Part shown: piece after piece, positions 1 to 6,017 of the stretch
Layout of the letters: each line of letters opens with the position of its first letter
Position numbering within the stretch: position 1 is the first letter of the stretch
DNA from: Bacteroidales bacterium
GTDB lineage: Bacteria; Bacteroidota; Bacteroidia; Bacteroidales; NBLH01
Reading direction: 5' to 3'
Length of the DNA stretch: 10,991 nucleotides
Assembly: GCA_027083715.1 (NCBI GenBank)
Contig: JALWNR010000654.1
Coordinates: forward strand, 1 to 10,991
The notes under the pieces: model-generated
Told to the model about the DNA's origin: nothing
The model's input: the letters and a program-made list of their open reading frames with translations, nothing else
Database searches by the model: none
Made by a program: the position numbers and the translations under genes

Positions 1-76
1 GTTTATTCTAGTAAATAGTTAACTGATAGTTTGTTTAGCTAATTTTTTTGCGACATTTATTTAACTTTTATCAAAA

Positions 77-2200
77 ATGAAATTGCGTCTTACAATTGCC
101 AATAAAATAAGTCTTGGTTTTAGTTCTTTAATGATTGTAGTAATTATTGCAGGTATTTTAATATATAATACCATGCAAAAAAATTTAGAGCTTAGTCATA
201 GAATCAGTGAACTGTACTTGCCTTCGGCAAAAGCAGTAAATGATTTAGCTCTAAGCATTACCAATTCTAAAATGCTTATTGTTAACTGGGTGGCAGAACG
301 AAAAAATACAGAATACAAAAAGCAATTAATCGAACTTCACAAAAACGGATACAATAAACTGATAAAAAGACTGGATTCATTATCCAAAGGCTGGGATCAA
401 GAAGATATTGCTCAATTAGATACTATTAAACTAACTGTTGATAAGCTATTTGCAGAACACAGAAATATTATGGACATGCTCAGCACACCTGAGGACTATA
501 ATAATCCGGTTGCAAAATCGCTTGGAAGTGCAAATGTTGAAGAAGGACAAGTAGTTATGGTACTCACGGATGATATTTTAAAAAGATTAGCTGTTTTATC
601 GAAAAAATTTGATAGGAATATCAACAATTTTAGTGCTCAAATGAACATATCTTTTGATCGGTTTAAAAACTTCATAGTCTGGATTACAGTAGTTTCATTT
701 TTTCTAATTATAATTGTAGCATTTATTTATTCGCGTGCATTGGTTTACCCAATTAATAAAATAAAACGTGATATTTTGCTGATGAGCCAAGGTCGTATTC
801 CTGATGAAATTTCATACGCTAGATATGATGAAATTGGTGAAATGGGACACGCACTAAACAATTTGAAAAAAGGTTTGAAAAAAATCACTCAATTTGCAAA
901 TGAAATAGGTAAAGAAAACTATGATAGTGAATTTACTCCATTAAGCGCGGAAGATGAACTTGGAAATTCCTTGCTATTGATGCGTAAAAACCTAAAAAGA
1001 GCATCTCAAGAAGCAAGTTTAAGACGTGCCGAAAATGCACAACGAAGCTGGGCTTCGCAAGGATTGGCAGAATTTGGTGTGCTCTTACGCGAAAGTAAAG
1101 ATGATTTGGAAGAACTTACCAATAAAATCCTTACTCGTTTGGTTCGATATCTTGGTGCTAGTGTTGGAGGCTTATTTATTATTAATGATGACAATGAAAA
1201 TGATGTTCATCTGGAATTACTGGCTTTTTATGCCTACGATAGAAGAAAATACTTGAATAAAAGAATAGAAATCGGAGAAAATCTAGTTGGACAGTGTGTT
1301 TTGGAAAATGAAACCATTTATATGAATGATATTCCCAAGGATTATGTTCATATAACATACGGTTTAGGCAAAGATGATCCTAAAAGTTTACTTATAGTTC
1401 CTTTAAAACTAAATGAAAAAGTGTATGGGGTTGTAGAATTAGCATCCTTTGAAGAATTTGAACCGTATAAAATTGAATTTGTAGAAAAAATAGGTGAAAG
1501 TATCGCATCAACTATTTCAAGTGTTAAAATTAACATTCATACAGCTAAGTTACTTCAAGAATCTAATGAAAAATCTGAACGATTAACCAAACAGGAGGAA
1601 GAAACCCGCAGGCAAATTGAAGAAATGCAGAAATCTTTGAAAGAAATTAAAGAAAGGGAAGAAAAACTCAAAAAAGAAAATAGTGAACTTTTCAATAAAA
1701 ATAAAGAAGAAGTTTTTAATCTAAATGAACTTAATAATAAGATTGAAAAAGAAATGAAAGAAATCAGTGCTAAATACAGCAGTATTATGGATGCCGTTGA
1801 CAATTCCGTAGGTACCTATTATCTTTCATTTAGTGGTGAGATTATGGAAGCAAACGACCGATTTATTAAAATGACCGGAATTGCTTTCAGTGAACTCAAA
1901 GATCGTAAATTAGATGATTTTATGAGCGAAGAAAAAATACAAAGTGTTGACCATCAAAATTTTATATCTGATTTATTATCCGGTAGAGTATATCGTAATT
2001 TAAATCAATATTATTTTGATCAAAAAGAAAAATGGTTTTATGAAACATTTACCCCTTTATATGATGAGAATGATAAATTCTCACGTATTGTTTGTTTGGT
2101 ATTTGACATGACCGAAAATGTAGAACGTGAACGTGAACTCAGAACAGAAATTTCACGTGCAAATGAAATCATAAAAAAACTAAAAGACAGAATGTTATAA
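77..2200 (+). CDS. Membrane sensor protein: 4HB-like, tandem HAMP, GAF, coiled coil, PAS; no output domain
   Basis: A 707-residue inner-membrane signalling protein. TM1 is at about residues 15-31. A helical extracytoplasmic region (about 32-197) resembles the four-helix-bundle ligand domains of chemoreceptors. TM2 is at about 199-219. A HAMP domain follows (about 217-270; P225, DEIGEM at 251-256). A second DELG motif at 293-296, in the same type of helix pair, suggests a divergent second HAMP. A GAF domain (about 327-486) contains GENLVGQC and the LLIVPLK / YGVVELASF strands. A charged coiled coil covers about 490-568 and a PAS domain about 566-680 (EANDRFIKMTG). The protein ends in a short helix at L707. 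I find no histidine-kinase H-box or ATPase, no GGDEF, no EAL and no MCP signalling hairpin, so its output must come through a partner or through the coiled coil. The ATG at 77 places TM1 directly at the N-terminus. No Shine-Dalgarno is visible. It is a single gene facing the opposite way to the rest of the window. Domain calls are from sequence pattern; the ligand is unknown. Confidence 0.85.
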   Translation: MKLRLTIANKISLGFSSLMIVVIIAGILIYNTMQKNLELSHRISELYLPSAKAVNDLALSITNSKMLIVNWVAERKNTEYKKQLIELHKNGYNKLIKRLDSLSKGWDQEDIAQLDTIKLTVDKLFAEHRNIMDMLSTPEDYNNPVAKSLGSANVEEGQVVMVLTDDILKRLAVLSKKFDRNINNFSAQMNISFDRFKNFIVWITVVSFFLIIIVAFIYSRALVYPINKIKRDILLMSQGRIPDEISYARYDEIGEMGHALNNLKKGLKKITQFANEIGKENYDSEFTPLSAEDELGNSLLLMRKNLKRASQEASLRRAENAQRSWASQGLAEFGVLLRESKDDLEELTNKILTRLVRYLGASVGGLFIINDDNENDVHLELLAFYAYDRRKYLNKRIEIGENLVGQCVLENETIYMNDIPKDYVHITYGLGKDDPKSLLIVPLKLNEKVYGVVELASFEEFEPYKIEFVEKIGESIASTISSVKINIHTAKLLQESNEKSERLTKQEEETRRQIEEMQKSLKEIKEREEKLKKENSELFNKNKEEVFNLNELNNKIEKEMKEISAKYSSIMDAVDNSVGTYYLSFSGEIMEANDRFIKMTGIAFSELKDRKLDDFMSEEKIQSVDHQNFISDLLSGRVYRNLNQYYFDQKEKWFYETFTPLYDENDKFSRIVCLVFDMTENVERERELRTEISRANEIIKKLKDRML

Positions 2201-2207
2201 ACACATC

Positions 2208-2241
2208 AAAAAAAAGAGCCGGATAATACCGGCTCTTTTTT
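2208..2241. terminator. Bidirectional intrinsic terminator between convergent genes
   Basis: A GC-rich stem GAGCCGG (2216-2222) pairs perfectly with CCGGCTC (2229-2235) around the six-base loop ATAATA. A run of A on the left (2208-2215) and T on the right (2236-2241) extends the pairing and gives a U-tract on either strand. It lies 7 bases after the stop of the plus-strand sensor gene and 18 bases beyond the stop of the minus-strand reductase-like gene, so it should stop both transcripts. Confidence 0.9.
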
Positions 2242-2259
2242 ATAAAATTCACTTTTTCA

Positions 2260-2886
2260 CTACCATAGTGTTGCCTGTGCCGAAACAGACAAATCTTTAA
2301 GCACATCATTAGCTGCTTTAATTAAAACTTTGGGACCGATTAAATAAGCCTTTTGAATATTTTCCTGTGAAATAATGTTTTTTATCAGTGTATCCAAACC
2401 ATTTTTATCTTGATTATCGTAAGTAAAAACAGTTAAATCATCAGAATACTCTTTTATATCAGATTCAAAAAATAATTGTTCCTCAGATTTTGCAACCAAA
2501 ACACTAATTACTTTATTTCCAGCTTTCTTCAGTTCTTTTACAGTCATCAATAAGGGTGCTATACCGGCAGATCCGCCAATTGCCAATACACAATTATAGT
2601 TATGTATATCAACTGTTTTACCTTTGGGTCCTTCTATACTTAATACTTCATCGCCTTCATTTAAACCGGCAATTTTAGCTGATAGTTCACCAACTGCTTC
2701 TATTACTAAAGTAATAGTTCCTTCCTTTTCATCAGCATCAGCAACACTTAAGGTTAAACGCTCATGCTCATCTAAATGCACAAATACAAAATGCCCAACT
2801 TTACATTTTGGAGCTATTTCGGGTGCATCAAATACAAATTTTACGATATTATCTGTAAGAAACTCTTTTTCTATAATTCTACTCAT
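2260..2886 (-). CDS. NfnA/SudB-like FAD- and NAD(P)-binding reductase, lacking the C-terminal cysteine cluster
   Basis: A 208-residue soluble protein of the ferredoxin-NADP reductase fold. Residues 1-95 form the FAD-binding barrel, with ERLTLSVADAD (42-52) where NfnA-type proteins have an ERIPLTIADYD-like segment; EGTITLVIEAVG and EGPKGK follow. The NAD(P)-binding part runs from about 98 to 200, with GGSAGIAP (104-111), KKAGNKVISVL (120-130) and GPKVLIKAA (184-192). Best matches by recall are ferredoxin:NADP+ oxidoreductase subunit alpha and sulfide dehydrogenase subunit SudB, with PyrK a more distant relative. Those proteins are about 260-280 residues and end in a cysteine motif that binds [2Fe-2S]. 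This one stops at TLW, just where that part should begin, and the only cysteines (C28, C99) are elsewhere. The downstream bases in the same frame give further stops and no cysteine motif. It starts 13 bases after ychF and so is probably cotranscribed with it. The reaction and partner are unknown. Confidence 0.75.
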   Translation of the reverse strand: MSRIIEKEFLTDNIVKFVFDAPEIAPKCKVGHFVFVHLDEHERLTLSVADADEKEGTITLVIEAVGELSAKIAGLNEGDEVLSIEGPKGKTVDIHNYNCVLAIGGSAGIAPLLMTVKELKKAGNKVISVLVAKSEEQLFFESDIKEYSDDLTVFTYDNQDKNGLDTLIKNIISQENIQKAYLIGPKVLIKAANDVLKDLSVSAQATLW

Positions 2887-2899
2887 TTTTTTCTAAATT

Positions 2900-3997
2900 T
2901 TATACGTTAAAACGTATGTTTAAAATATCTCCGTCTTCAACAATATAACTTTTCCCCTCAACATGTAATTTTCCGGCTTCTTTCACTGCTTGTTCCGATT
3001 TTAGTTCAATAAAATCATTATATTTCATTACTTCTGCACGAATAAATCCCCTTTGCAAATCGCTGTGTATCACACCGGCAGCTTCGGGTGCAGTGGAGCC
3101 TTTTTTAATTGTCCATGCTCTAATTTCTTTGGGGCCTACCGTAAAAAAAGTTTCTAAATTTAGTATTTTATATGCAGAACGTATCAATTTATCAACTCCC
3201 GGTTCACTTAAACCAATATCTTGTAAAAATTCCAAACGTTCTTCTTCTGTTTCCAGTTCAGCAATCTCGGCTTCCATTTTTGCTGCAATTATTAGAACTT
3301 CGGTATCCTCATCTTTTAAATGTTCTTTTACAGCTTCGGAATATTTATTTCCGCTTATAGCAGAATCATCATCTACATTACAAACATAAAAAACCGGCTT
3401 AGTAGTAAGTAAAAACAAATCACCAACAGCTGCTTTTTCTTCTTCACTAACCTCTAAAGTTCGTGCATTCTGAAAATTTTCAAGATGATTTTTATACTTA
3501 TTCAGTATTTCAATAACACGTTTAGCATTTTTATCACCTGTTTTTAATAATTTTTCTGTTCGTGCAATCTTTTTTTCAACAGACTGCAAATCAGCCACCT
3601 GCAATTCAAAATCTAAATCTTCAATATCTCTGACAGGATCAATAGAACCGGAAGGGTGTGGTAAATTATCATCCTCAAAACAACGAACTACATGAATTAT
3701 AGCATCTGCATTGCGTAATTCTCCTAGAAATTTATTTCCAATACCTTCTCCTTGACTGGCACCTTTTGCCAAACCGGGTAAATCTACAATATCCACAACT
3801 ACTTGAACTAATTTTTCGGTTGGCTGCAATTTTTCCAACTCTTTTAAGCGCGGGTCAGGTACTTTTACCATTCCGATATTTGATTTTCCGGTACTAAAAG
3901 AATAATTGGTAGCCTCTGCCTTTGTATTCGACATGCAATTAAACAAAGTGGTTTTTCCTGAATTGGTTAATCCTACTATTCCGCAACTTAAAGCCAT
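2900..3997 (-). CDS. ychF: Redox/ribosome-associated P-loop NTPase YchF (OLA1 family)
   Basis: A 365-residue member of the Obg-related YchF/OLA1 family, ribosome-associated ATP/GTPases linked to translation and stress responses. From the N-terminus: P-loop GLTNSGKTT (9-17), switch I region FSTGKSN (34-40), G3 DLPG (72-75) followed by GLAKGASQGEGIGNKFL, a helical coiled-coil insertion (about 130-190), the G4 equivalent NVDD (207-210), and a C-terminal TGS domain (about 283-364) with EIRAWTIKKGSTAPEAAG and VEDGDILNIRF. The reading frame is open up to 4066, but I start at ATG 3997: MALSCGIVGL is the typical family N-terminus, the length matches the usual 363-366, and a predicted promoter lies inside the longer version. 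Unusual points are TNSGKTT where PNVGKST is common, FSTGKSN where FCTIEPN is common, and NVDD where the family has NxxE. It is the first gene of a two-gene unit. Confidence 0.93.
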   Translation of the reverse strand: MALSCGIVGLTNSGKTTLFNCMSNTKAEATNYSFSTGKSNIGMVKVPDPRLKELEKLQPTEKLVQVVVDIVDLPGLAKGASQGEGIGNKFLGELRNADAIIHVVRCFEDDNLPHPSGSIDPVRDIEDLDFELQVADLQSVEKKIARTEKLLKTGDKNAKRVIEILNKYKNHLENFQNARTLEVSEEEKAAVGDLFLLTTKPVFYVCNVDDDSAISGNKYSEAVKEHLKDEDTEVLIIAAKMEAEIAELETEEERLEFLQDIGLSEPGVDKLIRSAYKILNLETFFTVGPKEIRAWTIKKGSTAPEAAGVIHSDLQRGFIRAEVMKYNDFIELKSEQAVKEAGKLHVEGKSYIVEDGDILNIRFNV

Positions 3998-4023
3998 GAT
4001 TTTAATATTTTTGTTTGGGATTG

Positions 4024-4054
4024 CAAAAGTAGTGAGATATTTTAAAACAGACAA
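4024..4054 (-). promoter_or_regulatory. Predicted Bacteroidota-type promoter for ychF
   Basis: Read on the minus strand, TACTTTTG (plus 4031 to 4024) matches the Bacteroidota -7 consensus TAnnTTTG at every defined position. A TTG (plus 4054 to 4052) sits 20 bases upstream as the -33 element. The start of transcription would fall near 4018, about 20 bases before the ychF ATG at 3997. This is a consensus match only. Confidence 0.6.
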
Positions 4055-4197
4055 CAAAAGATTCAAGTAGAAAATTACTTTTATTTTTCATTCTTCTGCC
4101 AATGGTATTGCAAGGATAGTTTAAGAAGGAAGAAAAAAGCTGTAATAACTAACTGCTTATCAAGTCATCCAAACCCTGACTTTTGGGTTGGTAGAAT

Positions 4198-4225
4198 AAA
4201 AAATGCGGCTGTTAAAACCGCATTT
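4198..4225 (-). terminator. Intrinsic terminator at the end of the nuo operon
   Basis: On the minus strand AAATGCGG (plus 4225 to 4218) pairs perfectly with CCGCATTT (4208 to 4201) around a nine-base loop, and the T run continues through 4198 for six T in all. It begins 15 bases past the stop of the small gene that follows nuoN. This marks the end of the nuo transcript and places that small gene inside the operon. Confidence 0.85.
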
Positions 4226-4240
4226 CTTTATAATTATAAA

Positions 4241-4561
4241 CTATCTGTCCCAATACTGAGGTCGGAAATTGGTATTTCTTTGCATCCAATAGTCTTCATT
4301 AACTATATGTCCATCCGGAGTTCGAAGTTTACGATCATAAACCCAAATTACCGGATTAAAAACCAAATCGTTTACTGCAACATTATAGGATTTTTTTCCC
4401 GCCTCTTCTGTTGGTTCAAGTTCTTCAATAATGACTTCAAACCCATTAAATTCCAATAAATTTTTTAAAAAGTTCATACGTTCAGTATTCACTCCTTTTT
4501 CAACGAAAGTAACTAAATTATCCCCGATTTTACCAAAATCGTGTTTTACAGGCATACTCAT
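4241..4561 (-). CDS. Small uncharacterised protein, last gene of the nuo operon
   Basis: A 106-residue predicted soluble protein that I do not recognise. It has no signal peptide, no membrane segment and no cysteine. The middle reads like an alpha/beta fold: a helix with NTERMNFLKNLLEFNG (25-40), a strand FEVIIEELEP, then VNDLVFNPVIWVYDRKLRT, and an aromatic tail NEDYWMQRN...RPQYWDR. It starts 4 bases after the nuoN stop and is followed directly by the operon terminator, so it is made together with complex I. The short gap and the intact frame argue for a real gene. There are two candidate starts, ATG 4561 and ATG 4555 (residue 3). AGGA at 4567-4564, overlapping the nuoN stop, is 2 bases from the first and 8 from the second, so the 104-residue form may be the true one. 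A role in complex I assembly or regulation is inferred from position only. Confidence 0.75.
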   Translation of the reverse strand: MSMPVKHDFGKIGDNLVTFVEKGVNTERMNFLKNLLEFNGFEVIIEELEPTEEAGKKSYNVAVNDLVFNPVIWVYDRKLRTPDGHIVNEDYWMQRNTNFRPQYWDR

Positions 4562-4565
4562 AATC

Positions 4566-5996
4566 CTAAATATTTAAAACATTTACAACACTGTTAATGT
4601 AGTCATACAGCGGACTGTAAAGACCAATTAAAAATAAAGAAACAACCACAATAATTAAACCTATTCTAGTAAGTACATCATTTTTAAAATAAGGAATAGG
4701 ATTGTCGCTTCTTCTTAAAAAAGCAGCTCTAACTACTAATAAGTAATAATACAACGAAATGGTAACATTAACTACAGCAATAAAAACTAACAAATAATAA
4801 CCTTTACTTGCAGCTGATGTATATAAGAAAAATTTACCAAAAAATCCGGCAATTGGAGGTATTCCTGCTAATGAGAACAATGAAAGCATTAATACCAAAG
4901 CTAAATTAGGATTGGTTCTGTAAAAGCCATTGTAATCATCAATATTTTCTTTCCCACTAAATATAGAAACTATCTGTACAACACCAAAAGCACCGATATT
5001 AGAGAAAATATAAATTGCCATAAAATAAATTACCGTAGCTACAGCCAATTTATCGGCAGCCAGCATACCCATCATAACAAATCCGGCTTGAGCCACTGAT
5101 GAGAAAGCAAGAAAACGCTTTAAATTTTGCTGGCGGAGTGCAAAAAAGTTCCCAATAAACATAGTGAGAATAGAAATACCGTATAACATGGGAACCCAAA
5201 TATCAATTAACTCTCTGAATGTTACAAATAAAGTAATCATTAAAATAAAAACCGCAGCCGACTTTGAAATAACCGACAGATAATTTGAAACGGGTGTAGG
5301 TGCTCCTTCATAAACATCTGCTGTCCAAAAGTGAAAAGGAACTAATGATATTTTAAAAGCAAAACCGGCAAAAAACATTACTAATCCGGCTATTGAAAGG
5401 TATGAATGACCAATATTACCTACTAAATCATGAAAATATAAACTTCCTCCTGCTGCATAAATAAAGGAAATTCCGAAAAGAAAAATACCGGAAGACAATG
5501 CCGCTGAAAGTATTAATTTAATACCCGCTTCGGAAGATTTTCTACTGTAAATATCGTAAGCAGCAAGAGCAGTTACAGGAAGTGTTGAAAGCTCTAATGA
5601 TAAATAAAGCATCAAAAAGTTTCTTGATGAAATCAAGAAAAACATTCCTAACAGCGATGAGAACAAAAGAATAAAAAACTCTCCGATTTTTTGATGTTTT
5701 AAAGATTTATTATTCAACCAGTTAATGGATAACAAACTAATAAGCAACACCCCAATATTTAAAATGTTTTTAAAGGTAAAAATCATTCGATTGGTTTCAA
5801 ACATTCCACCAAACAATGTTCCCTCTTTTAGAGGCAAAAACCCAATCACGGTATAAACTGCAAATAATCCAACAGCTATATAACTGACTTTTTTCTTATT
5901 TTCGCCGGTAAAAACAATATCGACTACAAGTAAAATTAATATGAGCAGTGTCAGTATTAATTCGTGTCTCATTAACATTAAACTATTTAAATCCAT
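4566..5996 (-). CDS. nuoN: NADH-quinone oxidoreductase subunit N (antiporter-like)
   Basis: Membrane subunit of respiratory complex I, one of three Mrp antiporter-like proton-pumping subunits; 476 residues with about 14 hydrophobic segments, close to the usual length. The proton-path residues are in place: E135 in LSLELSTLP (TM5), K215 in GFAFKISLVPFHFW followed by TADVYEGAPTPVS (TM7), K245 in SVISKSAAVF (TM8) and K388 in IAGFFGKFF (TM12). The TADVYEGAPTPVS segment is typical of NuoN and separates it from NuoL and NuoM. The start at ATG 5996 (MDLNSLMLMRHEL) has only a weak GAGA upstream; Met7 or Met9 are possible alternatives. It begins 21 bases after the nuoM stop. Confidence 0.96.
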   Translation of the reverse strand: MDLNSLMLMRHELILTLLILILLVVDIVFTGENKKKVSYIAVGLFAVYTVIGFLPLKEGTLFGGMFETNRMIFTFKNILNIGVLLISLLSINWLNNKSLKHQKIGEFFILLFSSLLGMFFLISSRNFLMLYLSLELSTLPVTALAAYDIYSRKSSEAGIKLILSAALSSGIFLFGISFIYAAGGSLYFHDLVGNIGHSYLSIAGLVMFFAGFAFKISLVPFHFWTADVYEGAPTPVSNYLSVISKSAAVFILMITLFVTFRELIDIWVPMLYGISILTMFIGNFFALRQQNLKRFLAFSSVAQAGFVMMGMLAADKLAVATVIYFMAIYIFSNIGAFGVVQIVSIFSGKENIDDYNGFYRTNPNLALVLMLSLFSLAGIPPIAGFFGKFFLYTSAASKGYYLLVFIAVVNVTISLYYYLLVVRAAFLRRSDNPIPYFKNDVLTRIGLIIVVVSLFLIGLYSPLYDYINSVVNVLNI

Positions 5997-6017
5997 TTCT
6001 CTAAAAGATTTATTTTT

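Larger units (their letters stand above)
3998..4240. other. Intergenic region between the nuo operon end and ychF
   Basis: This 243-base stretch separates the two minus-strand transcription units. It holds the nuo terminator at its right end (4198-4225) and the predicted ychF promoter near its left end (4024-4054). Between them, roughly 4060-4195, I see no convincing gene, RNA or riboswitch fold. There is one weak imperfect inverted repeat at 4169-4191. Confidence 0.7.

Noticed and set aside
1..76. Possible promoter for the plus-strand sensor gene, such as TAATTTTT at 40-47 or TAACTTTT at 62-69
   Set aside because: Each lacks the final G of TAnnTTTG and has no TTG at the right distance; in such AT-rich sequence these matches are expected by chance, and the true promoter may lie left of the window.
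2201..2259. Possible frameshifted continuation of the NfnA-like gene carrying the missing cysteines
   Set aside because: The bases after its TAG stop contain further stops in the same frame, no cysteine motif, and then the terminator hairpin.
2624..2896. Plus-strand open frame antisense to the NfnA-like gene
   Set aside because: It lies inside a well-supported minus-strand gene and its translation is low-complexity and Ser-rich, as expected for an antisense shadow.
4169..4191. Imperfect inverted repeat with CCAAACCC and TGGGTTGG
   Set aside because: The stem is short with several alternative pairings and has no U-tract; no function can be assigned.
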